DNA from: Nitrosopumilaceae archaeon
GTDB taxonomy: Archaea > Thermoproteota > Nitrososphaeria > Nitrososphaerales > Nitrosopumilaceae
DNA length: 64,000 bases
Direction of reading: 5' to 3'
Assembly: GCA_035631875.1 (NCBI GenBank)
Contig: DASQHX010000010.1
Span: 1-64,000, forward strand
The notes below the pieces were generated by a model that was given only the letters and a program-made list of their open reading frames with translations, was not told where the DNA came from and searched no databases. Below, piece after piece: positions 27,168 through 34,970 of this stretch. The stretch's first letter is position 1, and each line of letters starts with the position of its first letter. The translations under genes and the position numbers were made by a program.

Positions 27168-27979
27168 CCATACAAGTATTTTCAATAAATGGCTCAAAAC
27201 AAGAAGAGATCGAATTACCACTTGTTTTTTCTACACCACTGCGAACAGATCTTTTACATCGTGCATACATAAATTTAGAATCACATAAGTTTCAAACTCA
27301 AGGACGATATCCACTTGCTGGTATGAATGTTGTAGCAGAATCAAATAGTCCTCCAACAGGTCATCATCAATCAAGAGTTGCTAGGATGCATGGAGGTGGT
27401 GGTGGTAGACAGGGCCAAGGTGGCGGTGTTGCAATGGTGCGAGGTGGAAGACAAGCACATCCTCCTACCACAGAAAAAGTGACTTACAAGATGTTAAATA
27501 AAAAAGAAAATAAACTTGCTTTGTGTTCTGCAATTGCGGCAACTACATCTGAATCACTAGTAAAATTACGTGGTCATAAAATTGATAAACTTGAATCGTT
27601 TCCAATTGTTGTTTCTGATGAAATTGAATCTATATCAAAATCAAAAGAACTTGCAAAATTTTTTGAAGCGCTTAATCTGACACAGGATATTGATAGATTA
27701 AAAAATAGACTAAAGCGTCGTTCTGGAAAACCTCAGTTGAGGGGTAGAAAATCAAAAATTGGAAAAAGCATATTGATTGTAGTAAAAGACTCTAAGAATT
27801 TGTCAAAAGCAACTGGGACATTTTTAGGTGTAGATGTAAAAGCAGTGAATAGTTTGAGTGTATTAGATCTAGCTCCTGGTGCTCAGCCAATAAGACTAAC
27901 AGTATTTTCAAAGGGCGCAATTGAGGAATTGGCAAAGATAAAATCTCCACATTTGGAGTTAATGGTGATAAAAAGATGA
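27164..27979 (+). CDS. rpl4: 50S ribosomal protein L4 (uL4)
   Basis: A 271-residue archaeal uL4. The long basic loop that lines the exit tunnel is clear in HHQSRVARMHGGGGGRQGQG and VRGGRQAHPPTTEKVTYKM. The C-terminal globular part has VKDSKNLSKATGTFLGVDV. It overlaps both neighbours by 4 bp, a sign of translational coupling. Confidence 0.96.
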   Translation: MTIQVFSINGSKQEEIELPLVFSTPLRTDLLHRAYINLESHKFQTQGRYPLAGMNVVAESNSPPTGHHQSRVARMHGGGGGRQGQGGGVAMVRGGRQAHPPTTEKVTYKMLNKKENKLALCSAIAATTSESLVKLRGHKIDKLESFPIVVSDEIESISKSKELAKFFEALNLTQDIDRLKNRLKRRSGKPQLRGRKSKIGKSILIVVKDSKNLSKATGTFLGVDVKAVNSLSVLDLAPGAQPIRLTVFSKGAIEELAKIKSPHLELMVIKR

Positions 27980-28242
27980 ATGTAGAAGAAGCAAATCACA
28001 TTGTACTCAAACCGTATGTTACAGAAAAGACATTTGCACTAGTTGAAAATGAAAACAGAATTTGTTTTCTAGTTAAGGACACTTCTACTAAACCAAAAAT
28101 CATGGAAGCAGTAAAAATTCTTTACAAAGAAGAACCTGTAAGTGTAAATGTTTGCAGAACAGTTTATGGTAAAAAGGCATTTGTCAAATTCCAAACTGTA
28201 GAAAAGGCAAGGGATCTTGCAACGAAGATAGGAATGCTATAA
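27976..28242 (+). CDS. rpl23: 50S ribosomal protein L23 (uL23)
   Basis: An 88-residue uL23 with the family core VLKPYVTEKTFALVENENRI and the RTVYGKKAFVKF strand. It sits at the exit-tunnel mouth and docks SRP and other factors. After its stop a 41-bp gap breaks the otherwise overlapping gene chain, at the place where rpl2 normally stands in archaeal clusters. Confidence 0.95.
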   Translation: MNVEEANHIVLKPYVTEKTFALVENENRICFLVKDTSTKPKIMEAVKILYKEEPVSVNVCRTVYGKKAFVKFQTVEKARDLATKIGML

Positions 28243-28283
28243 TATGGTCTGCTTTGAATCATTTCGAATGATGGTGAATATGT

Positions 28284-28679
28284 GTGGTTAAAGAATTCAA
28301 GTATAGAGGAGTGCCTACAGAAGAATTACAGACTCTATCCTTAGAAAAACTCTTTGAGCTGTTTCCAGCAAGAGCTAGAAGGTCTCTTACTAGAGGCATT
28401 ACGGATAATAAAAGAAAACTACTAGAGGAAGTAAAGTTGGTAAAAGCAGGGAAGAATGCCACACCAATTAAAACTCATCTTAGAGATTTAATAATTCTTC
28501 CATATATGATAGGACTTACAATCAATGTTTTCACAGGTAAAGAATTTCATCCAGTAATAATAAAACCAGAAATGGTTGGTCACTATTTGGGTGAGTTTTC
28601 ATTAACAAACAAAAGGGTTCAACACGGAGCACCAGGTGTCGGAGCATCACGTTCTAGCTTGTATGTGCCATTAAAGTGA
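28284..28679 (+). CDS. rps19: 30S ribosomal protein S19 (uS19)
   Basis: A 131-residue archaeal uS19 with a GTG start. Diagnostic parts are FKYRGVPTEELQTLSLEKLF, LLPARARRSLTRG-like LFPARARRSLTRG, IILPYMIGLTINVFTGKEF and the C-terminal GHYLGEFSLTNKRVQHGAPG. It follows L23 directly because L2 is missing. It overlaps rpl22 by 4 bp. Confidence 0.96.
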   Translation: MVKEFKYRGVPTEELQTLSLEKLFELFPARARRSLTRGITDNKRKLLEEVKLVKAGKNATPIKTHLRDLIILPYMIGLTINVFTGKEFHPVIIKPEMVGHYLGEFSLTNKRVQHGAPGVGASRSSLYVPLK

Positions 28680-29140
28680 GTAATATGCAATTCAAATACT
28701 CTTTTCAAAATTATGATAGGACAAGACACGTTCGCGCTTCACTTAGGGAAAAAACAATTTCTCATAAACACGCACGTGAAATAGCAGTTAAAATAAAAGG
28801 CATGTCGATTGAAACTGCCAGAGATTATCTGCAAGATGTCATAAAATTGAAACGTGCAGTGCCATTTAGAAGATATAACAACGAAGTGGGACATAAATCA
28901 GATACAGGAGTAATGGCTGGACGATATCCACAAAAAGCGGCCACTGAATTTGTTAAACTTATTGATAATTTAGAATCAAACGCAGAATACCGTGGAATGG
29001 ATTTGGATAGACTAAAAATAATAAATGCCACTGTGCATAAAGGAAGAAAACTTCAAAGGTTTACTCCACGTGCAATGGGAAGAGCATCTCCAAAAGTTGA
29101 CATACTAACACATGTAGAGCTCGTAGCTCAGGAGATTTAA
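28676..29140 (+). CDS. rpl22: 50S ribosomal protein L22 (uL22)
   Basis: A 154-residue uL22. The archaeal N terminus contains ASLREKTISHKHAREIAVKI, and the tunnel hairpin region ends in GRKLQRFTPRAMGRASPK. The GTG start overlaps the rps19 stop (GTGA); an ATG two codons later in MSNMQFKYS could also be used. Confidence 0.95.
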   Translation: MSNMQFKYSFQNYDRTRHVRASLREKTISHKHAREIAVKIKGMSIETARDYLQDVIKLKRAVPFRRYNNEVGHKSDTGVMAGRYPQKAATEFVKLIDNLESNAEYRGMDLDRLKIINATVHKGRKLQRFTPRAMGRASPKVDILTHVELVAQEI

Positions 29141-29141
29141 G

Positions 29142-29924
29142 ATGTCATCAGTAAAAAATGTGATAAATGATAGTTACAAACTCATGCTTCTAAAAGATTA
29201 TCTTAGAGAGGCAATTAAAGAAGCAGGGTTTTCTGAAGTTGATATACAAAAGACACCGACAGGAACTCGTGTCGGGTTGCATGTTACAAGACCTGGTATA
29301 GTAATAGGCAGAAAAGGTTCTGGAATACGTGATCTGACAAAAGTCTTAGAAAAAGACTTTGATCTTAAAAATCCACAAATTTCAGTTATAGAAATCATTA
29401 GACCAGAACTTCAACCAAGTGTGATGTGTAATAGGATGTCTCAACATCTTGCAAGAGGAACTGCATTTAGACGTGCTGTGATGTGGACCATGCAAACAAT
29501 AATGAATGCTGGCGCAATGGGTGTGCAAATTACAACCTCAGGAAAATTAAGAGGCGATCGTTCCTCTTTTGAAAAACATAGTAAAGGAATTTTGCCTAGA
29601 GCTGGTCATTTTGCAGATGTTATAGTTTCTGAAGATATTGTCCACGTTCAAACAAAGATGGGCCTGATTGGAGTGCGAATTAGAATTGCAATAAAAGAAA
29701 GATACATTCCAGAATTTGAACTTAGAACGATGAAAAAAGAAGCAGTAATAGCAAAACCGTTGGTAATAGAAGAAAAAGAAATCGAAGAAAAAGAAATAGA
29801 AGAAATAGCAGAAATTCCGGCAGATCCGACAAAACCACGAACTGAAAGTGAATTAATTGCAATCGAAGAAAAACTTGTTGAACAAGTAGAGACATTTGAA
29901 GAAATTGAAGAGGAATTAAAGTAA
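29142..29924 (+). CDS. rps3: 30S ribosomal protein S3 (uS3)
   Basis: A 260-residue uS3. The KH domain carries GTRVGLHVTRPGIVIGRKGS and the later block is GVQITTSGKLRGDRSS. The last 60 residues form an acidic Glu/Ile-rich tail (EEKEIEEKEIEEIAE), longer than in bacterial S3 but of a kind seen in archaea. Its stop shares one base with the rpl29 start. Confidence 0.95.
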   Translation: MSSVKNVINDSYKLMLLKDYLREAIKEAGFSEVDIQKTPTGTRVGLHVTRPGIVIGRKGSGIRDLTKVLEKDFDLKNPQISVIEIIRPELQPSVMCNRMSQHLARGTAFRRAVMWTMQTIMNAGAMGVQITTSGKLRGDRSSFEKHSKGILPRAGHFADVIVSEDIVHVQTKMGLIGVRIRIAIKERYIPEFELRTMKKEAVIAKPLVIEEKEIEEKEIEEIAEIPADPTKPRTESELIAIEEKLVEQVETFEEIEEELK

Positions 29925-30127
29925 TGGCACGAATGAAAATGAAAACAATACGTCAATTCAATGAAACTGATCTAAAAGGTAGATTAGAACAACTTCGTTC
30001 AGAACTTACAAAATTACGCATAGAGTCATCAAAAGGTACTCTTAAAAAAGAAAGTGGTAAATTGAAACCATTGCGAAGAGATATTGCTAGAATGTTAACA
30101 AGACTAAACGAGATGAAAAAACAATGA
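29924..30127 (+). CDS. rpl29: 50S ribosomal protein L29 (uL29)
   Basis: A 67-residue two-helix protein: RQFNETDLKGRLEQLRSELT then LKPLRRDIARMLTRLNEM. This is the standard uL29 hairpin at the tunnel exit. It overlaps rps3 by one base and rnp1 by four. Confidence 0.93.
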   Translation: MARMKMKTIRQFNETDLKGRLEQLRSELTKLRIESSKGTLKKESGKLKPLRRDIARMLTRLNEMKKQ

Positions 30128-30390
30128 TTACTCAAGAAAATCTGCCCCAACACGAACTAATAGGCTTAGAAGCTATGATAATGAAAAGTAATAATGAACA
30201 AATCACTGGCATCTCAGGAAAGATTCTAGATGAAACAAAATCAATGTTATTTCTAAATACAGTAAACGGCATTAAAAAAATACCAAAAGAAAATACTATG
30301 TGGAAGTTTTCTTTTGATAAAAATGAATCTATAGTAAACGGGAACTTACTAACAAAAAGACCGCAAGAAAGATTGGGAGGCAAGGCATGA
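30124..30390 (+). CDS. rnp1: RNase P protein component 1 (Rpp29/Pop4)
   Basis: An 88-residue archaeal Rpp29. It has the small Sm-like barrel with LPQHELIGLEAMIMKSNNEQ, GISGKILDETKSMLFLNT and a KKIPKENTMWKF strand. It helps RNase P mature tRNA 5' ends. Its location between L29 and S17 is the standard archaeal position and supports the call. Confidence 0.9.
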   Translation: MITQENLPQHELIGLEAMIMKSNNEQITGISGKILDETKSMLFLNTVNGIKKIPKENTMWKFSFDKNESIVNGNLLTKRPQERLGGKA

Positions 30391-30710
30391 CACGTAATAT
30401 TGGAATTCCAGTAACTGTTCCTACAACAGAATGTACTGACCATCTTTGTCCATTTCATGGTACGCTTAGTGTACGTGGTAAATTGATTCAAGGCAAAGTA
30501 GTAAGTGCCAAGGCTCCAAAAATGGTTGTTGTTCAACAAGAAACTCCAAAGTTTATTACAAAATACAAAAGATACGCAAGAAGTCAAAGCAAAACACATG
30601 CATACAAACCATCTTGCATTGATGTAAAAGAAGGAGATATCGTTCTAACCGCAGAGTGTAAACCTATCTCAAAGAGCGTCTCATTTGTAGTCGTGGAGGT
30701 CAAATCATAA
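30387..30710 (+). CDS. rps17: 30S ribosomal protein S17 (uS17)
   Basis: A 107-residue archaeal uS17: CTDHLCPFHGTLSVRGKLIQ, then the OB-fold core with VVQQETPKFITKYKRYARSQ and CIDVKEGDIVLTAECKPISK. It overlaps rnp1 by 4 bp and shares a base with rpl14. Confidence 0.95.
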   Translation: MTRNIGIPVTVPTTECTDHLCPFHGTLSVRGKLIQGKVVSAKAPKMVVVQQETPKFITKYKRYARSQSKTHAYKPSCIDVKEGDIVLTAECKPISKSVSFVVVEVKS

Positions 30711-31147
30711 TGGGTGCAACCAAAAGTCGTGCAGTATCTGCAAAAGGTGTTCAAGAATTTAGACCGTATATTACTAGAGCACTTCCACTAGGCGCTCAAA
30801 TTATTTGTGCAGATAATACAGGCGCAAAAGTTTTAGAAATTATAATGGTACAAAAAACAAAAACCAGAGTTTCAAGATATCCTTCTGCGGCAGTAGGTGA
30901 TTTTGTAAATGTAGTTGTCAAAAAAGGACCAGGAGAATTACGCGGTCAAATTTTTGGAGCCGTTGTAATAAGACAAAAATATCCAATTAAGAGATTAAGT
31001 GGAGTAAGACTTTGTTTTGAGGATAATGCAGGTGTATTGGTTACACCTGAAGGGGAGATCAAGGGAACTGAGATCAAAGGCCCTGTTGCAGCAGAAGCAT
31101 CAGAAAAGTGGCCAAGAATAGCAAACCTTGCATCCATGGTGGTATAA
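30710..31147 (+). CDS. rpl14: 50S ribosomal protein L14 (uL14)
   Basis: A 145-residue uL14 with ALPLGAQIICADNTGAKVLE, VGDFVNVVVKKGPGELRGQI and GVRLCFEDNAGVLVTPEGEI. The length fits archaeal uL14, which has a short N-terminal extension. It is separated from rpl24 by one base. Confidence 0.96.
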   Translation: MGATKSRAVSAKGVQEFRPYITRALPLGAQIICADNTGAKVLEIIMVQKTKTRVSRYPSAAVGDFVNVVVKKGPGELRGQIFGAVVIRQKYPIKRLSGVRLCFEDNAGVLVTPEGEIKGTEIKGPVAAEASEKWPRIANLASMVV

Positions 31148-31148
31148 A

Positions 31149-31697
31149 ATGAAGCCAACAATAATACGAAACAGAATGATTTACCAAGCACCACATCATT
31201 TTAAAAGTAAACAACTGGGATCAATGCTTTCAAAAGAATTACAAGAAAAATATAATAAAAACAGTGCGCGTGTAGTTGAAGGCGATAATGTAAAAGTAAT
31301 GCGTGGCGAATTCAAAGGAATAGAAGGTAAGGTAACTCAAGTGTCTTCAGAAAAAAATGGAGTAGCAATTGAAGGAATAAAACGTGAAAAGCTCAAAGGT
31401 GGTAATGTAGATCTTTACATTCATACGTCAAATCTTATGATTACTAGCTTAAATCTAGAGGATAAATGGAGACAAAACAGACTTGAGGGACAAAAAACAA
31501 AAACTCTAAAAGAAAAATCCATAGAATCTCAAGAAATTTCAAAACCAAAAGAATTTCCTGAAATTAAAGAAAAACCAAAACAAATCAAAGAAACACCAAC
31601 AAAGTCTAAAGAGAAAATTACTAAATCAGAAAAACTACCAGAAAAAAAAGGAAAACAAACAAAAGCAGCTAAATCGGTAAAAAAGGAGACTAAGTAA
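31149..31697 (+). CDS. rpl24: 50S ribosomal protein L24 (uL24) with Lys-rich tail
   Basis: The start is set at the ATG giving MKPTIIRNRMIYQAPHHFKS, one base after the L14 stop; an earlier in-frame ATG would overlap rpl14 and adds a non-homologous stretch. The KOW motif is in DNVKVMRGEFKGIEGKVTQV. From about residue 115 the protein continues as a 65-residue Lys/Glu/Pro-rich tail (EKPKQIKETPTKSKEK and similar) that most archaeal L24 proteins lack or have shorter. Confidence 0.93.
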   Translation: MKPTIIRNRMIYQAPHHFKSKQLGSMLSKELQEKYNKNSARVVEGDNVKVMRGEFKGIEGKVTQVSSEKNGVAIEGIKREKLKGGNVDLYIHTSNLMITSLNLEDKWRQNRLEGQKTKTLKEKSIESQEISKPKEFPEIKEKPKQIKETPTKSKEKITKSEKLPEKKGKQTKAAKSVKKETK

Positions 31698-32413
31698 TGG
31701 TAAGCATAGCAGGAAGCAAGAAATTAAAACGTCAAATGGCTCCAGTTTTTTGGGGCATAACTAGAAAGAATTCTAGGTTTGTAGTAACTGTAAAACCTGG
31801 GGGTCACTCAAAACATCTTGCAATACCAAGCGCGGTCTTTATACGTGATACTTTAAAACTTGTAAATACACTAAGAGAAGTAAAATCAGTAATTTATGGA
31901 GGAAAAGTAAAGGTAGATGGTGTTACACGCCGTTCTTTACACCACGGAATTGGTCTTATGGATGTAATAGAGCTTGAAGGAATTCAAGATGTTTATAGAC
32001 TGGTACCAAAGAATTCCTTTGTACTGCAGCCAATTAAGATAAATCCATCTGAAAAGACTAAGAAATTACTTCAAGTAACAAAAAAAGCTACAATAAAAAA
32101 TTCTAAAATGCAAATTGGATTTCATGATGGTCGTACTCTGATCTCTGACGCAAAAGTAAATATCGGTGATACGTGCGTTATACAAGTTCCAGAGACTAAA
32201 ATTCTTGATATTATAAAATTAGAAAAAGGTGCCCAGGTCATAATTAAAAGTGGAATTAATGCAGGTCATGTTGGTAAAGTTATTGAGATAAAAGAAGGAA
32301 CATTTGTACTTCCACGACGTGCATTGGTAGATATTGGTGAAAGACAAATTGATATTCCATCGGAGCTTGTGATGGCAATAGGAAAAGACAAGCCTGTGAT
32401 ACAAATAGAGTGA
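31697..32413 (+). CDS. rps4e: 30S ribosomal protein S4e (eS4)
   Basis: A 238-residue S4e, a ribosomal protein of archaea and eukaryotes only. It has KKLKRQMAPVFWGITRKNSR at the N terminus, an S4 RNA-binding segment with VIYGGKVKVDGVTRRSLHHG, and a KOW-like end around VIKSGINAGHVGKVIEIKEG. It overlaps rpl5 by 4 bp. Confidence 0.95.
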   Translation: MVSIAGSKKLKRQMAPVFWGITRKNSRFVVTVKPGGHSKHLAIPSAVFIRDTLKLVNTLREVKSVIYGGKVKVDGVTRRSLHHGIGLMDVIELEGIQDVYRLVPKNSFVLQPIKINPSEKTKKLLQVTKKATIKNSKMQIGFHDGRTLISDAKVNIGDTCVIQVPETKILDIIKLEKGAQVIIKSGINAGHVGKVIEIKEGTFVLPRRALVDIGERQIDIPSELVMAIGKDKPVIQIE

Positions 32414-32940
32414 ATATTATGTCGCAAAAACTAGAATCCCAAATGAAGAAAATAACCGTTGCAAAAGTAGTATTAAACATGGGTGTAGGTAAATCAGGTG
32501 AACCAATTGAAAAAGCAAAGCGTGCATTAGAACAAATTGCTGGCCAACAGCCAAGTCCTCGTATGGCAAAAGCAACACAAAGAGATTGGGGGGTCCACAA
32601 AGGTGAACCCATAGGTGTAGCTGTAACCCTTAGACGAGAATCGGCAATTGAATTAATTAAAAGATTATTTGAAGCAAAAGGTAACCAGATAAAAGGCTCA
32701 TCTTTTGACGATTTTGGGAATCTTTCATTTGGAATAAAAGAACATATCGACATTCCGAAAGTGAAATATGATCCTAATGTTGGTATTTTGGGATTGGATG
32801 TATCAATTTCATTAGCTAGGCCTGGATTTAATATTAGATTTAGAAGTAAACACAAGGCAAGCGTTGGACGTCATCACAGAATTACAAGGGAAGATGCAAA
32901 GGCATTTCTGATCAAAGAATTTGGAATAGAGGTAGTATAA
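32410..32940 (+). CDS. rpl5: 50S ribosomal protein L5 (uL5)
   Basis: A 176-residue uL5 with a GTG start, MSQKLESQ following three codons later. Family blocks are VLNMGVGKSGEPIEKAKRAL, GVAVTLRRESAIELIKRLFE and FGIKEHIDIPKVKYDPN. It binds 5S rRNA in the central protuberance. The next gene starts directly after its stop. Confidence 0.95.
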   Translation: MNIMSQKLESQMKKITVAKVVLNMGVGKSGEPIEKAKRALEQIAGQQPSPRMAKATQRDWGVHKGEPIGVAVTLRRESAIELIKRLFEAKGNQIKGSSFDDFGNLSFGIKEHIDIPKVKYDPNVGILGLDVSISLARPGFNIRFRSKHKASVGRHHRITREDAKAFLIKEFGIEVV

Positions 32941-33120
32941 ATGGTAAAAAATAGAGATTATGCAGTAACAGGAAGAACAGTACACAAATTTGGCAAAGGT
33001 TCGAGATGGTGTAAGCGGTGTGGAGACTATAATGCTGTAATTCAAAAATATGATCTAGACTTATGCAGACGTTGTTTTCGTGAAGTTGCGGTATCATTAG
33101 GATTTAGAAAATTCAAGTGA
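32941..33120 (+). CDS. rps14: 30S ribosomal protein S14 (uS14), zinc-binding type
   Basis: A 59-residue frame directly between L5 and S8 encodes a zinc-type uS14. The two knuckles are WCKRCGDY and LCRRCFRE, and the end is [11 protein letters not shown]. This length is typical of the archaeal short form. Confidence 0.95.
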   Translation: MVKNRDYAVTGRTVHKFGKGSRWCKRCGDYNAVIQKYDLDLCRRCFREVAVSLGFRKFK

Positions 33121-33124
33121 GAAT

Positions 33125-33517
33125 ATGCCTTCAAATAATATAATTTCAAACCTATTTGTTACGCTTTTCAATACTGAAGCTAGAAGAAAAGATGAGTGTA
33201 TTGTATTGCCATCATCAAAACTTGCTATGGAAATACTAAAGACACTTCAAAATCATAGCTATATTGGGGAATTTGAACACGTTGATGATAAAAAAGGCGG
33301 TAAATTCAAGATTCAACTTTTAGCAAAAATAACAAAATGTGGTGCAATCACTCCTAGATTCAAAGTAAAAAAAGACGATTATGCTAAATGGGAACATGAA
33401 TACCTTCCTTCATATTCGCGTGGTATGCTTTTAGTTACTACAAATCAGGGTGTAATGTCTCATCATGAAGCAACAACAAAAGGATTGGGAGGATTATTGA
33501 TAGGATATGTCTACTAA
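33125..33517 (+). CDS. rps8: 30S ribosomal protein S8 (uS8)
   Basis: A 130-residue uS8: NIISNLFVTLFNTEARRKDE, then EILKTLQNHSYIGEFEHVD, and the C-terminal signature RGMLLVTTNQGVMSHHEATT. The final 11 bases overlap the rpl6 start. Confidence 0.95.
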   Translation: MPSNNIISNLFVTLFNTEARRKDECIVLPSSKLAMEILKTLQNHSYIGEFEHVDDKKGGKFKIQLLAKITKCGAITPRFKVKKDDYAKWEHEYLPSYSRGMLLVTTNQGVMSHHEATTKGLGGLLIGYVY

Positions 33518-34064
33518 AGAAATCGAAGTCCACGAATTGACAATTCCGGTACCTGAGAATGTTAAGGTTACCGAAAAACACAGAATACTAAATGTTGAAG
33601 GACCATTAGGTAAAACAAGAAAAAACTTTAAAAAAATACCAGTAGATTTGCAAGTAAACGGAAAAAACATCATACTAAAATCACTTGGAATAAGAAAAAA
33701 AGACTATGCTATATTCAAGACCTCCGAATCCATCATTAAAACTCTCATCAAAGGTATTCAACAAGGATATACCTTCAAGATGAAGATAGTTTATGCCCAC
33801 TTTCCAATAACAGTAAAAGTAAAAGATGATAATATACTAGTAGAGAATTTTCAAGGTGAGCGTGCAGCTCGTATTTCAAAGATAGTAGGCAATACCAAAG
33901 TCACTACAAAAGGGGATGATGTGATAATAACAGGTTCCGTTTTAACTGATGTATCTCAAACTGCAGCAAGTTTACAACAAAATACCAAAGTCAAAAACAA
34001 AGATCATAGAGTTTTCTTAGATGGGATCTATTTATTTGAAAAATCTGATGGGATTCAAAAATAA
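33507..34064 (+). CDS. rpl6: 50S ribosomal protein L6 (uL6)
   Basis: A 185-residue archaeal uL6 with two similar domains: VTEKHRILNVEGPLGKTRKN and the second with FPITVKVKDDNILVENFQGE. The end reads NKDHRVFLDGIYLFEKSDG. It is the last gene of this block. L32e, L19e, L18, S5, L30 and L15, which usually follow in archaea, are absent, and a tRNA gene comes next. Confidence 0.95.
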   Translation: MSTKEIEVHELTIPVPENVKVTEKHRILNVEGPLGKTRKNFKKIPVDLQVNGKNIILKSLGIRKKDYAIFKTSESIIKTLIKGIQQGYTFKMKIVYAHFPITVKVKDDNILVENFQGERAARISKIVGNTKVTTKGDDVIITGSVLTDVSQTAASLQQNTKVKNKDHRVFLDGIYLFEKSDGIQK

Positions 34065-34108
34065 TCTTAGCAAGGATTAAATCCGCATATTCTACGAACA
34101 AACCTATT

Positions 34109-34182
34109 GCCGCCCTAGCTCAGCGTGGTAGAGCAGCTGACTGTTAATCAGCTGGTCGTCAGTTCAAGTCTGACGGGCGGCG
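34109..34182 (+). tRNA. tRNA-Asn (anticodon GUU)
   Basis: The acceptor arms GCCGCCC and GGGCGGC pair perfectly, with discriminator G. The D arm contains AGCTCAGCGTGGTAGAGC. The anticodon stem-loop is GCTGA-CTGTTAA-TCAGC with anticodon GTT, and the T arm is GTCAG-TTCAAGT-CTGAC. CCA is not encoded and there is no intron. Confidence 0.96.
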
Positions 34183-34188
34183 CTTATT

Positions 34189-34216
34189 ATATTTCTAAAT
34201 TCGAATTATGAAATAT
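34189..34216. repeat. 28-bp palindromic element, copy 1
   Basis: Outer arms ATATTTC and GAAATAT and the core AATTCGAATT are perfectly palindromic; only the two base pairs between them (TA and AT) fail to match. It begins seven bases after the tRNA-Asn gene. Two other copies share the outer arms and a central TCGA. Confidence 0.7.
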
Positions 34217-34267
34217 TATATCTTGTTTACGACGATTCTATTTTTTAAAAATTAGTGTTTGTGCCTT

Positions 34268-34295
34268 ATATTTCAAAACTCGAGTTTTGAAATAT
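34268..34295. repeat. 28-bp palindromic element, copy 2 (perfect)
   Basis: The half-site ATATTTCAAAACTC is followed directly by its exact reverse complement, giving a perfect 28-bp palindrome centred on CG. It shares outer arms and TCGA centre with copy 1, 79 bp away. The sequence could form a long hairpin in RNA or bind a dimeric protein in DNA. Confidence 0.75.
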
Positions 34296-34383
34296 TGTTA
34301 TGCGATCACATTTGTGTTTATTCTATTAGACTACTTAGATCTTATACCGATCATAACATCTGGATATATGCAGGAGGTCCGCA

Positions 34384-34632
34384 TTGGCCAGAACAAGACG
34401 CGCAAATAGATATTGTGTGGATTGTGGGGGAAGATTAGTCTATTACCCCCGTCTTTCTAACCCAAAAGCTCCTAACGAACATAGGGTACTGGTTTATGCT
34501 TGTCCAGACTGCACTAAAGATTTTGATAAACCAAAGATGTTTTCCATTAAGAGAAATGTTGTAGATGAACCCATAGAAACTGTAGAAATAGAGATAGTTC
34601 AAGCAAGGGAAAAAGTACAAGTTACAAATTAA
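34384..34632 (+). CDS. Zinc-ribbon protein, 82 aa
   Basis: A basic N terminus (MARTRRANRY) is followed by CVDCGGRLVYYP and, 25 residues on, ACPDCTKDF, forming a four-cysteine zinc ribbon. The C-terminal 30 residues are acidic. The TTG start is supported by a good Shine-Dalgarno, AGGAGGT, about 6 bp upstream. The ribbon resembles small RNA-polymerase- or ribosome-associated zinc proteins, but no specific family is recognised. It follows the tRNA and the two palindromes. Confidence 0.65.
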   Translation: MARTRRANRYCVDCGGRLVYYPRLSNPKAPNEHRVLVYACPDCTKDFDKPKMFSIKRNVVDEPIETVEIEIVQAREKVQVTN

Positions 34633-34970
34633 AGTAAAAGAACAATAAAACTTGAAAAATTAGAAAAATTCAAAATTAGTCATAAAAGCTAAACCCCTCT
34701 TGATTTCCTCTATGTTGTACATTGGGTGATATTTTCAAAAAATCGATTTTTTGTGGGGGGTTTAACATTTGTGCGTACATATGCTAGCCAATGGTAAAAA
34801 CATCCCCATTACCTGGTAAGACTTGGTCTGATCTTTTATGGTATGACTAAAAGCTCAACCCCGTCTTTTGTCATAGTTTTATCAAGATTCTTGGGTCTTT
34901 TTTCATGGATTTTTGGCATTTAGATTTGGATGTTTTGAATTTAAGTTCTGTTCAATAGTTGGGTGTTAGA
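34633..34970. other. Non-coding region with nested inverted repeats
   Basis: No gene is seen in these 338 bases. CAAAAAATCGATTTTTTG (34736-34753) is a perfect 18-bp palindrome. It lies between TAAACCCC (34690-34697) and GGGGTTTA (34757-34764), which also pair. At 34842-34875 TATGAC-T-AAAAG pairs with CTTTTGTCATA around a loop containing CAACCCCG. The stretches TAAAAGCTAAACCCC and TAAAAGCTCAACCCC, 160 bp apart, form a direct repeat. This could be a structured RNA gene or the edge of an old element. Confidence 0.45.

Noticed and set aside
32280-32855. 191-residue minus-strand frame under S4e and L5
   Set aside because: It is antisense to two certain ribosomal genes and has no promoter or recognisable domain.
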